Assembly (NCBI GenBank): GCA_002839375.1
Contig: PGXY01000006.1
Span: 186,001 to 250,000 of the forward strand
DNA: 64,000 nucleotides
Reading direction: 5' to 3'
Origin: Spirochaetae bacterium HGW-Spirochaetae-1
GTDB taxonomy: Bacteria; Spirochaetota; UBA4802; UBA5550
Positions 1 to 8,821 of the stretch are shown here, one piece after another (position 1 is the stretch's first letter; each line of letters begins with the position of its first letter). A program made the translations under genes and the position numbers. Below the pieces are notes generated by a model. It did no database searches and was not told where the DNA came from. It saw only the letters and a program-made list of their open reading frames with translations.

Positions 1-1126
1 GGAACACGTAACATCATTCATGGTCATGGACGTCATGGCCCGGGCGCAGGAGCTGGAAAAGGCAGGAGAAAATGTCGTCCACCTGGAAGTGGGAGAGCCC
101 GACTTCGATACGCCGAAAGCGATACAGGACGCGGCCATAGAGGCCATCAGGACCGGGAAGACGCACTATACCCATGCCATGGGCATGATGGAACTCCGCG
201 AGGCCATATGCCGGCACTATTACGCGGAATACGGCGTAACCATATCGCCGGACCAGATACTGGTTACATCGGGAACATCACCGGCCATGCTTCTCACCAT
301 GCTTTCCCTGGTGGAAAAGGGCGAGGAGATCATCCTTTCAAACCCGCATTATGCCTGTTATCCCAATTTCGTCGAGGCCGCAGGGGGCCGCGTCGTAGAT
401 ATAAAAACGCGTCCCCAGGACGGGTTTCAGTACCGGCCTGAAGAAATAGAGAAGCTTATCTCGCCCCGGACAAGGGGCATCATCATTAACTCCCCCTCCA
501 ATCCCACGGGAATCGTCATGACGGAAAAAAACCTGCAGGATATTGCCCAATTCGACCACCAGTACATTCTTTCCGACGAGATATACCACGGCCTTGTCTA
601 CGAAGGGAAGGCTCACTCCATTCTGGAATTCACGAAGAATGCCTTTGTCATAAACGGTTTCTCCAAGCTCTATGCCATGACGGGCTGGCGCCTTGGATAC
701 GTTATTTTTCCCAGGGAATTTAACGGCGTCATGGAGCGGATACACCAGAACTTCATGATCTCGGCCAACAGCTTCGTGCAGCTCGCCGGTATCGCCGCCC
801 TGACGGAGGTGGGCCCCGACCTGGAAATGATGAAGCGCCACTATAATGAACGGCGCAAATACATGATAGGCCGCCTGCGCGATATGGGTTTCATCATTCA
901 TACGGAACCCACGGGCGCCTTCTATGTCTTCGCCGACGCCCGGGCCTTCTGCACCGATTCATACGCCGAGGCCTTTAAAATACTGGATGCGGTGAAGGTG
1001 GGAGTCACGCCGGGAGTGGATTTCGGCTCCGGCGGTGAGGGATTCCTGCGCTTTTCCTATGCCAACTCCATTGAGAATATCAGGGAAGGCCTGGACCGCA
1101 TTGAAGGATATCTGAAGAGCCGGTAG
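1..1126 (+). CDS. Pyridoxal-phosphate aminotransferase, class I/II (5' truncated by window edge)
   Basis: AspC-like fold-type I aminotransferase that transfers amino groups between an amino acid and a 2-oxo acid in the cytoplasm; the exact substrate cannot be read. The frame stays open upstream of the Met at 20 to the window edge and encodes HVTSF before MVMDVMARAQ, so the true start lies outside. Visible landmarks are LEVGEPDFDTP near the N-terminus, NSPSNPTG in the middle, and NGFSKLYAMTG, whose Lys (residue 216 counting from the Met at 20) should bind the cofactor. GFLRFSYANS near the C-terminus holds the Arg expected to bind the substrate carboxylate. It converges with the next gene, leaving only three bases between stop codons and no hairpin. 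Family call is firm; substrate is open. Confidence 0.93.
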   Translation, partial: EHVTSFMVMDVMARAQELEKAGENVVHLEVGEPDFDTPKAIQDAAIEAIRTGKTHYTHAMGMMELREAICRHYYAEYGVTISPDQILVTSGTSPAMLLTMLSLVEKGEEIILSNPHYACYPNFVEAAGGRVVDIKTRPQDGFQYRPEEIEKLISPRTRGIIINSPSNPTGIVMTEKNLQDIAQFDHQYILSDEIYHGLVYEGKAHSILEFTKNAFVINGFSKLYAMTGWRLGYVIFPREFNGVMERIHQNFMISANSFVQLAGIAALTEVGPDLEMMKRHYNERRKYMIGRLRDMGFIIHTEPTGAFYVFADARAFCTDSYAEAFKILDAVKVGVTPGVDFGSGGEGFLRFSYANSIENIREGLDRIEGYLKSR

Positions 1127-1129
1127 ATT

Positions 1130-1654
1130 TCAGGGAATGGCCACGCCCCGGTATCCGCTGATGGCGTCCAGGGTGGCGTGGTCTTCATAATTAAATTGAC
1201 CGTCGGTATAGCATTGTTTCGAACCATCGGGAAGTTTTTCTTCTTCATAGAAAACCTGTCCGACACGGAAGTAATATATGCCGGTGGGTACGGATGATAC
1301 ATTTACAGCGATGCTGTGGAAGCCCAGATTGCTCAGAGCAAGGTTTTCAATAAAAGGAACATTGGGTGGAAATACGATCCCTGAATCAAGCGCATATGGA
1401 GCGGCGATAACTACATAGTTGCTATATTCATTATAGGGCTCAGTGGTCATGTAAATTTCATTTCCCGCGAAGCAATTGGTGCTGGGCGACTCGTCCCAGG
1501 TGACGGTGACAAATCCTCCGGAATACTCAGCCTCGATGGAAAAGCTGGCACGCTTGGTAATGAGGCCTTCCAGTGCATCCATGCCATAGCTGCATGAAAG
1601 CATACACAGTGCGACGGTGAAACTCAGAGATTTGATGATTTGTGGTCCTTTCAT
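1130..1654 (-). CDS. Putative secreted lipoprotein of unknown function
   Basis: 174 residues, not recognised. The N-terminus is a short basic start followed by a hydrophobic run ending in CMLSC, which could be a relaxed spirochaete-type lipobox with Cys21 as the lipid site; a plain signal peptide is the alternative. The mature part is rich in Tyr, Ser and Asn and reads like an extracellular beta-sandwich: alternating segments such as GGFVTVTWDES and GIYYFRVGQVFYEE recall fibronectin-like folds. Its ATG overlaps the stop of the upstream barrel gene by four bases (ATGA at 1651-1654), so the two are co-transcribed and probably translationally coupled. A role at the outer membrane with that barrel is inference. 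Confidence 0.62.
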   Translation of the reverse strand: MKGPQIIKSLSFTVALCMLSCSYGMDALEGLITKRASFSIEAEYSGGFVTVTWDESPSTNCFAGNEIYMTTEPYNEYSNYVVIAAPYALDSGIVFPPNVPFIENLALSNLGFHSIAVNVSSVPTGIYYFRVGQVFYEEEKLPDGSKQCYTDGQFNYEDHATLDAISGYRGVAIP

Positions 1655-3066
1655 GGCTGTATCTCCGCAGGCTCCTTAACGTTCCCTTCAGTGTTCTTTG
1701 GGGTCTCTTCTTTTGTTTCACCCCTGGCCAGCTCTTCTTTTGTGTCAAAGGGGTCCCCGGTGTCCCTGAACACCGTCGATGAATTAAAGGAGTAGGTCAG
1801 CTGCAGTTCCAGGTTTACTTTGTCCACGGTTTCCACCAGTTTGTTCAATTGCGCTGCATCGTTATAGGATGTGCGAAATTCGGCGCTTATGTCATTGCCC
1901 ATAATCAGGGACTGAAAGTACAGCGAGAAAAACATGCCCTGGGCCCGGTACCGTACTGATTCGCCGTGAACCCCAACAGCCGGGTCCCAGAAGCTGCTGT
2001 AGCCGATTTTCGGGATGAGCTGCGACCGGGGATACTCGTGGAAAAAATCATATCCCAGGGAACAGGAAAAGGTCCGTACGGGACTGAAAGACAGTTTTTC
2101 TTCAGTACGCTTATCGATGAGTGTCCCGGAATGGCTCTGGAATTCGAGATACGTTTCAAGGTAGAGGCGGTTGAAGAGTTTTTCTTTAAGGCCAAGGGAG
2201 TAGAGAAAGAGATGTGCCGATTCTTTTTTATAGAGAGGATCATCTATGGTCTGGTTAACCCAGACCGCGTCATAGGGCTCGTCATTGTAGGCTCCGATCA
2301 TTTTAAATCCCACGGTGGTTTCCGGCACCAGGGGATGTAGAGGACCGGCAAAAAAACCGTAGAGCATGTTGGCGTTGACCTGTATTTCCATGGAGTCAAT
2401 GGATCCATTGTCGAAGATCATATTGCTGTCCAGAAAAAACAGGATATTGAAATTAATGAAGTACCGGGCCTTCAGGCGGGTCGAATTAAAATAGCTCATG
2501 GTGCCGTCGTCATTGGGCTTGATCTGGTTGTTGACAATGATGCCGCCGTGGAAATATCCATAGGGTTCCCAGATAAAGGAAGCGGCGAAGATGTCATCAA
2601 AAAACTGGGTGTACTTGTAATCGGTGACTGTATCGTTTCCGGCAGAGCCCCGGTCTATTTCCACTGAGCGCGTCAGTCCGTAATGGTAGCCGATGGTAGT
2701 AAACCCCGCCCTGATACGTCCCGGCTCCAGCATCCCCCCGCCGGTCTTTTCCTTCCCAAAATTGTGAAGATAGGTAAAACCGCCGTAGGTACGGATGAGA
2801 CGCATATTTACGGCCGTTTTATCACCCGATGCGTCGACGTCATATACCTGAAAATCAGGGACCCAGTTTATCCTGCCGAAAAAATCCAGGTTCCAGTTGT
2901 TTTCCTGTATGAGGGACCACCGGTCCACGAAAAGGGACTGGACATTCTCGCTGCGCGCAACAGCATTGTGCAGCGTCGATGCCTCGTAGGCGGCGGCAAA
3001 AAGGCTGTCGGTCGTATATGAAATAAAACATAATAAAAGGGAGGCAACTGTCAGTAAGCGCCGCAT
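1651..3066 (-). CDS. Putative outer-membrane beta-barrel protein
   Basis: 471 residues with a clear signal peptide (MRRLLTVASLLLCF then an AAA-like cleavage area near residues 24-26). The mature protein is made of many amphipathic stretches with alternating aromatic residues (for example NWNLDFFGRINWVPDF and YINF-type repeats), as in transmembrane beta strands; there is no TonB box and no plug domain. The C-terminal 40 residues are charged, Glu/Lys-rich (EETPKNTEGNVKEP) and look disordered, which is odd for a barrel that should end in an aromatic residue, so the barrel probably ends before this tail. No family recognised. First gene of a two-gene unit with the lipoprotein at 1130-1654. Confidence 0.6.
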   Translation of the reverse strand: MRRLLTVASLLLCFISYTTDSLFAAAYEASTLHNAVARSENVQSLFVDRWSLIQENNWNLDFFGRINWVPDFQVYDVDASGDKTAVNMRLIRTYGGFTYLHNFGKEKTGGGMLEPGRIRAGFTTIGYHYGLTRSVEIDRGSAGNDTVTDYKYTQFFDDIFAASFIWEPYGYFHGGIIVNNQIKPNDDGTMSYFNSTRLKARYFINFNILFFLDSNMIFDNGSIDSMEIQVNANMLYGFFAGPLHPLVPETTVGFKMIGAYNDEPYDAVWVNQTIDDPLYKKESAHLFLYSLGLKEKLFNRLYLETYLEFQSHSGTLIDKRTEEKLSFSPVRTFSCSLGYDFFHEYPRSQLIPKIGYSSFWDPAVGVHGESVRYRAQGMFFSLYFQSLIMGNDISAEFRTSYNDAAQLNKLVETVDKVNLELQLTYSFNSSTVFRDTGDPFDTKEELARGETKEETPKNTEGNVKEPAEIQP

Positions 3067-3449
3067 TGTATCTCCATTTCCGTCCTGGTTACTGATCCGC
3101 CATGGCAGTATGGCTGATTTTTCAGGATTCTAGCAAACTCTTTAATAAATTTCTTTAAAGTGCAGTGAAAGTGTTATTTTATCAATAAAATATTTATTAG
3201 TCAATTCTATTTGTCCTTAAAAATACTTTACAAATTTAAAGGACAATTGTATTTTCACAGAATTGGTAATATATTCAGCTCTTATAACGCTTATAACCAC
3301 ATACTTTTGCAGAGTGTAATCCACGGTATGTCGTATAACAGTTACTGAGTAATTAGATTCTTTTCAACCCGTACATATATAATCATCACCGGTTTTCAGG
3401 AATATCGGGGGGGGTTGATATATCCGGATCTTTTCTAGGAGGAAAGCTA
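3067..3449. other. AT-rich divergent intergenic region, 383 bp
   Basis: No coding frame is credible here. It separates two divergent genes and should hold both promoters. It contains an inverted repeat at 3211-3246, a direct repeat CTTATAAC at 3281-3288 and 3290-3297, and TATAAT at 3378-3383 without a good -35 box. The strong Shine-Dalgarno AGGAGGAAAG lies just before the ATG at 3450. Confidence 0.6.
3211..3246. repeat. Inverted repeat TTGTCCTT...AAGGACAA
   Basis: Two perfect 8-base arms (3211-3218 and 3239-3246) separated by 20 bases, in the promoter region between the barrel gene and the EF-G paralogue. AT pairs inside the arms extend the symmetry with one bulge. There is no T-run, so it is more likely a protein-binding site than a terminator. 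Confidence 0.45.
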
Positions 3450-5561
3450 ATGATTAAAGAGTACAAAACTGAGCAGATCAGAAACGTGGCGATTATCGGC
3501 CATAATGGAACGGGAAAATCGACACTTCTGGATGCCATGCTTTTTGTCGGCGGTAAACTTGATAAAATGGGAAGCGTCGATGCCGGCACACTGGCCTCTG
3601 ATTTCGATGAAGATGAGAAGAAACGTAAAATTTCCATCAGAAGTGCCATGGGATTTATTGAAATGGATGATGTCAAAATCAACATTCTTGACACTCCCGG
3701 AACGGCCGATTTTATTGGCGAATCCCGGGCGGCGCTGCAGGCTGCCGAATGCGCCATTCTCGTTGTGGATTCCGTAGACGGAGTTCAGATCGAGACCGAA
3801 AAGGCCTGGCGATACCTGAAAGAGAACAATATACCACGGATTATTTTTGTCAATAAAATGGATAAGGAACGCGCCGGTTATGAAGCTGTCCTGCAGAACC
3901 TGAAAAGCAACCTGGGTGTCACCGTGGCCTCGCTCACTATTCCCCAGGGTGAGGGCGCAAATTTTAACGGTGTTGTCGATATAATAGACATGAAGCTCTT
4001 GACACCCAAGGGCGACGGGAAGACCGTCACCGTGGCCGACATCCCTGCCGAGTATAAGGACAAGGCCGAGGATGAGAAAGGAAAGCTCATGGAAATGGCC
4101 GCTGAGAGCGATGACGCCCTTATCGAAAAATTTCTTGAAGGCGAGATGCTTACCGAAGATGAGATCAAGCGCGGCCTGAGGGCTCAGCTCAGGGATGCCA
4201 AACTGACAACGGTCATATGCGGATCGTCAGAGAAGGTAATAGGGATAAAGACCCTTCTCCGTATTATCAAGGATTATGCTCCTGCACCGGCCGTGGGGAA
4301 GGAATTTAAAGGCCACAAGATGGGAGATAAGGAAACGGCAATACCCGTTGCGCTTAAGTCCGATGGCTCGCTGGTCGCCGTTGTATGGAAGACCTATATT
4401 GACCAATATGCCGGCCGTTTCAACTACCTGAAGATCATATCAGGCACCCTCTACCCCGACACGGATGTTCAAAACAGCACGAAAAACGCCAGGGAGCGTC
4501 TCACCAAACTGTATTCCATGGTGGGCAGCAAACAGTATGATATGCCGTCAATCGTTGCCGGAGATATCGGCGTAGTGGTCAAGCTCGATAAAACATCCAC
4601 GGGCGACACTCTCTGCGATGCGGCGAAAAGCGTTGTCCTTCCGGTCATAAAACTGCCGAATCCCCTGTATTCCTATGCCGTGGAGCCCGTGAACAAGAGT
4701 GACGTGGACAAGATAGGCCAGTTTTTCCATAAAATCACCGATGAGAACCCGACGCTGAAATATGCATATAATGCCGAGACGCGGGAGACAGTGCTCTCGG
4801 GCATGGGTGAGCTTCAGCTGGGAATCATCCTGGAGAACGTCAGGGAAAAGAACAAGCTTGATGTGAAGACGAGGGTTCCCCGGGTGCCCTTCAGGGAAAC
4901 CATCACCAAAAAAACCGAGTCCCATTACCGCCACAAGAAACAATCGGGCGGACACGGGCAGTTCGGCGAGGTTTTTATCCGCGTGGAGCCGCAGCCCCGG
5001 GGAGTGGGTTTTAAATTTTCCGAATCCATTTTTGGCGGTTCCGTGCCGAAGCAGTACATACCCGGCGTTGAAAAGGGCATCATTGACGGACTGGATGAGG
5101 GCGTGCTGGGAAAATTCCCCGTTGTTGACGTGGCCGTAGACCTCTTTGACGGTAAGTACCATGATGTTGACTCGTCGGAGATGGCTTTCAGGATAGCTGC
5201 TCGCCAGGCCTTTAAGCAGGGCATGGAAAATGCCGGTCCGCAGCTTCTGGAGCCCATCATGAATGTCAGCATCTTTGTTGATAAGAATTTCATGGGTGAT
5301 ATCCTCAGCGATATCACCAGCCGGCGCGGCAGGGTTCTGGGCATGGACAGTGCCGAGGAGTCGAGCGGCAGCGTTTCCGTCATCAAGGCAACGGTTCCTC
5401 TTTCCGAGATGATGAGATACAGCATTGATCTGCGTTCCATGACCCAGGGAAAGGCGTCCTTTGAAATGGCCTTCTCGCATTACGATCCCATTTCCGGCAA
5501 GGAAGCGGAAAATATCATCGCTGCCCGGAAAAAGCAGCTCGAGGAAGAAGCGGAAAAATAA
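3450..5561 (+). CDS. Elongation factor G-like translational GTPase (EF-G2 type paralogue)
   Basis: 703 residues, the full EF-G length with all five domains. G1 is GHNGTGKS (residues 17-24), G3 is DTPG (81-84), G4 is NKMD (135-138). The domain IV region (PFRETITKK, SGGHGQFGEV) and C-terminal domain V (RRGRVLGM, SEMMRYSIDLRSMTQG) are intact. Two differences from canonical FusA stand out: the P-loop has Asn-Gly-Thr where FusA has Val-Asp-Ala, and the residue after DTPG is Thr85, not the catalytic His of the DTPGHVDF motif. This matches the EF-G2/FusA-like side branch. No ribosomal-protein genes are near, unlike the usual str operon. It may act in ribosome rescue or a special translation step; that is inference. 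Start fixed by AGGAGGAAAG upstream. Confidence 0.9.
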   Translation: MIKEYKTEQIRNVAIIGHNGTGKSTLLDAMLFVGGKLDKMGSVDAGTLASDFDEDEKKRKISIRSAMGFIEMDDVKINILDTPGTADFIGESRAALQAAECAILVVDSVDGVQIETEKAWRYLKENNIPRIIFVNKMDKERAGYEAVLQNLKSNLGVTVASLTIPQGEGANFNGVVDIIDMKLLTPKGDGKTVTVADIPAEYKDKAEDEKGKLMEMAAESDDALIEKFLEGEMLTEDEIKRGLRAQLRDAKLTTVICGSSEKVIGIKTLLRIIKDYAPAPAVGKEFKGHKMGDKETAIPVALKSDGSLVAVVWKTYIDQYAGRFNYLKIISGTLYPDTDVQNSTKNARERLTKLYSMVGSKQYDMPSIVAGDIGVVVKLDKTSTGDTLCDAAKSVVLPVIKLPNPLYSYAVEPVNKSDVDKIGQFFHKITDENPTLKYAYNAETRETVLSGMGELQLGIILENVREKNKLDVKTRVPRVPFRETITKKTESHYRHKKQSGGHGQFGEVFIRVEPQPRGVGFKFSESIFGGSVPKQYIPGVEKGIIDGLDEGVLGKFPVVDVAVDLFDGKYHDVDSSEMAFRIAARQAFKQGMENAGPQLLEPIMNVSIFVDKNFMGDILSDITSRRGRVLGMDSAEESSGSVSVIKATVPLSEMMRYSIDLRSMTQGKASFEMAFSHYDPISGKEAENIIAARKKQLEEEAEK

Positions 5562-5579
5562 TATCAAACTCAATAAAAG

Positions 5580-5616
5580 AAAAAAGGGGCGCCTTCGAAG
5601 AGGCGCCCCTTTTTTG
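5580..5616. terminator. Bidirectional intrinsic terminator
   Basis: GGGGCGCC (5586-5593) pairs with GGCGCCCC (5602-5609) around an 8-base loop, with A-run before and T-run after. It serves the EF-G gene on the plus strand and can also end the convergent FadL-like gene. Confidence 0.9.
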
Positions 5617-5681
5617 TGCCTGTTCCATTACACGGAAGCCATGGCGTATTCTATTTTTAATAATGATTTATCAGGATTTTC

Positions 5682-7292
5682 TTACAGCTGTAACTTCGCT
5701 TTTTTATCCTCTCCTTCTTTTTTCCCGGAATCACCGAACATGCGATAGGTAACACCAAAGGCGATTATATAAGTCTCTTCGGCAAATTCTTTTCTGATAT
5801 AGCTGGTTGAATTGACCTCAACGGGAATTCCCGCAATTTCCATTGTCGAAGTGACGGGAATTACCTGATTTACCGTGGCATTCATATAAAGGACATACTG
5901 GATGCCCATATTCACTTCAAGAGACTCGTTCACCTTTATGCCGACCCCGGCCCCGATGGTGTGGCTGAGAAGAAGGGGATCTATTTCATTGCGATACTCA
6001 TTCTTTATGCCGGTGTCATTGTAACTATACCCGGTACTTACTTTTATATAATCGTTGGGCATGTATTCGATGCAGCCCCCGGCACGATACCCAATGTTGT
6101 AGTCCTTTTCCATGCCGTCCTGGTCTACATACGGTCTCAGGTACATATCTCCACTCACTTCAAATCGCAGGCTCCTGATGACCTGGTAGGAGATGCCCAT
6201 GGACACGGACTGGGGATAGGTGACCTTCAATGTTGACTGGCCGTTACCCGAGGCATACCCGGCTCCCCCGTTGAAATCATTGTTGGCGCTGCCATCCTTG
6301 AATATATCAAGTTGCCCGGTTGCTTCAATCAAGGGGCTTACAACAAAGCTGTGTGTCTTTTTTGTCAGGATGGCGGGCAGATAATATTCATACCGCACAC
6401 CGATGTTGAGGGTCTTTACCGGTTTAAAGTCCAGACCGGAAACGATGCCGATTCCGTGACCGGTATAGGTGGTTTCGATATCCCAGTCGGAATTTCCATC
6501 GTCAAAGAGGGTCTGAGCGATGACGTTTGAGAAGGTTTCCTGAACCCCTGTCATTGTAATTGTCTGGCCGCCCGTGTAATAGATGTAACGGACACCAACC
6601 GCGGCGGAGAGCATTTTGAATATCCGGTAGGCTGCTCCCATTGTCGTGCCGATATAGTATTCTGTCCTGACTGCGCTGCTTGATTCGTAGGTATAGCTCT
6701 GGAATGTGGAGCCCAGCAGGTAGTCGTTTATAGCGTTTACCTGTTCACCAATGGCAAGGTTTCCCCAGTCCACCACGGCGAGACCCCGGGGAAAGGTGAA
6801 ATCCGGCGCGGCCTGCATAATACCCAGGGATAAATAGGCCGCCCAGTTCTCTCCCTTATACACGATATTGAAGTCGGGCATGGTGGGGGCCGTTACTTCA
6901 GCGTAATAGCTGTCATCGCCGTTGACGCTTCCCCGTGCCATGTTGGAATAGGCGCCGGAATACTGTGTCGGTCCGCTGAGATTTATTCCCAGGCTCGGCA
7001 GTGAAATATCCAGATCGTGGAAGTCCATGGAATGGAGTCGCTTCTTGTGCAGGGTCTGGCTGCTGAAATTGATATACAGGCCGGTTTTCTCCATCATGGC
7101 CAGGCCTGCCGGGTTATAAAAGGCGGCATCGGCATCGGTAGAAGCGTTTCTGTTAAGGGTACGTGCATATTCCGCGCTGTGACTGGGAAAGATACCGTCC
7201 TCCTGGTGCAGTTCCGATGCGATAAGTCCTGTCCCTGAGAAAAAAATGATCACGAATATTACGGGCAAAAAACGTATTATCAAGCATTTCAT
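5682..7292 (-). CDS. FadL/OmpP1/TodX-family outer-membrane transport protein
   Basis: About 536 residues. Start set at 7292 (MKCLIIRFLPVIF), because GGGGGGT lies eight bases upstream and a signal peptide follows at once; a longer frame to 7325 would put 11 extra residues before it. The mature N-terminus carries the FadL signature (ADAAFYNPAGLAMM), the plug and hatch region that lets hydrophobic compounds pass the outer membrane. Repeated amphipathic strands follow (VGVRYIYYTGG, IGVRYEYYLP, VNMGIQYVLYMN). The last residues, AFGVTYRMFG, look like the terminal strand, followed by a short Lys/Glu-rich tail. Substrates could be long-chain fatty acids or aromatic hydrocarbons; nothing here decides. 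Single-gene unit with its own promoter and a shared terminator. Confidence 0.85.
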   Translation of the reverse strand: MKCLIIRFLPVIFVIIFFSGTGLIASELHQEDGIFPSHSAEYARTLNRNASTDADAAFYNPAGLAMMEKTGLYINFSSQTLHKKRLHSMDFHDLDISLPSLGINLSGPTQYSGAYSNMARGSVNGDDSYYAEVTAPTMPDFNIVYKGENWAAYLSLGIMQAAPDFTFPRGLAVVDWGNLAIGEQVNAINDYLLGSTFQSYTYESSSAVRTEYYIGTTMGAAYRIFKMLSAAVGVRYIYYTGGQTITMTGVQETFSNVIAQTLFDDGNSDWDIETTYTGHGIGIVSGLDFKPVKTLNIGVRYEYYLPAILTKKTHSFVVSPLIEATGQLDIFKDGSANNDFNGGAGYASGNGQSTLKVTYPQSVSMGISYQVIRSLRFEVSGDMYLRPYVDQDGMEKDYNIGYRAGGCIEYMPNDYIKVSTGYSYNDTGIKNEYRNEIDPLLLSHTIGAGVGIKVNESLEVNMGIQYVLYMNATVNQVIPVTSTMEIAGIPVEVNSTSYIRKEFAEETYIIAFGVTYRMFGDSGKKEGEDKKAKLQL

Positions 7293-7763
7293 AACGGTAC
7301 CCCCCAGATTTTTTGCCCGATTCAAGCGGGCTGGTAGAAGTTTTATCTTTGGGAAAGTCTTTATGGTTGATTAATGTATAGATTAGATTTTATGTTAATA
7401 TTTGTCAATAAAAAAACCGGTCGGACGGTATTTTAATGGATTTGTGTTCAGGCAGTTAAACGAGAAATTCGTCATTAAAGCGTGTTTTGTTATTAATAAA
7501 TTTGTCAGTAGAGTATGGTAATTCCGGCAGGGAAGGGGAGAGGCAGCACCGCATGAGTTTCGGTACTGTCATCCTCTATCACGAAATCCTCTGCTTGCAT
7601 ATTTTATAGTTTTTAAACCTTCTAATTGCATTTCATTTATAGATTGATAGAATGATGATAATTTACCGGGCTGCATGGTAAATGTGTTGCCTTGATTTCT
7701 TTGTAACTATACAGAGGTGCAGGGACTTATGTATTATATGCCCTTGTACTCATAGGTACGGAA
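7293..7763. other. Intergenic region between divergent FadL-like and TonB-like genes
   Basis: 471 bases, AT-rich, no credible gene. It holds the minus-strand promoter described separately. For the plus-strand gene only weak candidates were seen (TATACA at 7708-7713 with TTGCCT 15 bases upstream). No riboswitch-like or terminator-like structure was recognised. Confidence 0.5.
7380..7408 (-). promoter_or_regulatory. Sigma-70-type promoter of the FadL-like gene
   Basis: Reading the minus strand, TTGACA (7408-7403) is followed after 17 bases by TAATCT (7385-7380). The expected start of transcription is near 7373, giving a leader of about 80 bases. Confidence 0.55.
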
Positions 7764-8660
7764 ATGCGTATCAATCCTGAATTGATCCAAATGGAAAAAA
7801 ACTACAGCATACATTTGTCACTGGTGTTGATAATATCACTATTTCTGCACATGGTCATATCCATGGCCCTTATGCTGCCGGCCATGGATGATATGAGAAA
7901 GCAGGAACGTCTTTTTCGCGACAGGACTGTCGGCGGCAGGGATATCATCGTCAATGTCAACCAGGACGGGAAAAGGGATATCACTCCTAAAACGCTTCTG
8001 TCCGATCAGGATTCTTCGGCGAAGGGATTTATCACCAGAAAGAAGGGTGACCGGTGGCTCAATAATTCCCGGGATTTCAAGCTCAAAAAGGGTGATGGAT
8101 CCGGTGAGAGGGCGCCCATGGCCGTGAAAGGCGGTTCGGCAAAAGAAAAAATTCTGCTGAATGATGAATCGGAAGTTGTGGCTTTGTTGCGTAAATTCAT
8201 GCCCGAAAAGGGATCGACGGGACAGAAAAATTTTTGGGATCAGATAGCAATACCGGATAAGAATGATGTAACCCTGGAGAATGCCATTTACTATTCGAAT
8301 TCAGGAATGTTCTCCTATAATACGGCAAAATTCAAAAATTTTGCCTATTTCAAGGCTATGAAGGATAAAATCGCTGCACACTGGTACCCCCCCCTCATGG
8401 CCAATGCGGCCTTCGGTGGATATGCCCCGGGAAGAATGCGCATCATGGCTATCCCCAGTCAGAAGGTGAAACTCTATTTTGTCATGGATCGCTTCGGAGA
8501 GGTGGTCCATGTGGAGATCCTCGATTCCTATGGCAACAAGGCTCTGGATGAATCCTGTGTTGACTCAATAAAGGTCTCGAAGAATTTCGGGAACGCGCCT
8601 TCAGATATGAAAGGCGAATTTATTGTGATACCTTTCATCTTCGGGTACTATTCAAATTGA
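7764..8660 (+). CDS. TonB-like protein with C-terminal TonB domain
   Basis: 298 residues. One N-terminal membrane segment (about 17-38, LSLVLIISLFLHMVISMALM), then a charged, low-complexity periplasmic stretch rich in Lys, Asp and Gly, then a domain from about residue 205. The final 95 residues (YFKAMKDKIAAHWYPP, KLYFVMDRFGEVVHVEIL, SYGNKALDESCVDSIK) have the TonB C-terminal pattern: a Trp-Tyr-Pro opening, a beta strand with Gly, and an ALDE-type helix. TonB links the proton-motive force to outer-membrane receptors, but no ExbB/ExbD and no TonB-dependent receptor lie nearby, and the Pro-rich linker typical of TonB is missing. It may instead be a TolA-like or TonB-related envelope protein. Start by ATG at 7764 with only a weak AGG seven bases upstream. 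Confidence 0.7.
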   Translation: MRINPELIQMEKNYSIHLSLVLIISLFLHMVISMALMLPAMDDMRKQERLFRDRTVGGRDIIVNVNQDGKRDITPKTLLSDQDSSAKGFITRKKGDRWLNNSRDFKLKKGDGSGERAPMAVKGGSAKEKILLNDESEVVALLRKFMPEKGSTGQKNFWDQIAIPDKNDVTLENAIYYSNSGMFSYNTAKFKNFAYFKAMKDKIAAHWYPPLMANAAFGGYAPGRMRIMAIPSQKVKLYFVMDRFGEVVHVEILDSYGNKALDESCVDSIKVSKNFGNAPSDMKGEFIVIPFIFGYYSN

Positions 8661-8764
8661 TCTCTGCATTTCTTTGACAAACCATTGTATATACCGGCAT
8701 TTTAATTTATGGCAGGGCTCTGACCCCGTATGTCTCGGCGTCGCGGGCTCTCCCATAAGGATTG

Positions 8765-8802
8765 AAAAAAAGGCCCCCCTTTACAGGGAGGCCCTTTTAT
8801 TT
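8765..8802. terminator. Intrinsic terminator, usable on both strands
   Basis: GGCCCCCCT pairs with AGGGAGGCC across a 4-base loop with one mismatch, with A-run before and T-rich after. It lies between the convergent TonB-like and OFA transporter genes. Confidence 0.8.
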
Positions 8803-8821
8803 TATGCCCGTGAAGCGGCGA

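Noticed and set aside
338-901. 187-codon minus-strand frame inside the aminotransferase
   Set aside because: Antisense to a well-conserved enzyme; no recognisable motifs.
4548-5573. 341-codon open frame on the minus strand inside the EF-G paralogue
   Set aside because: It is antisense to a clear EF-G gene with full conservation of motifs; no ribosome site and no family features.
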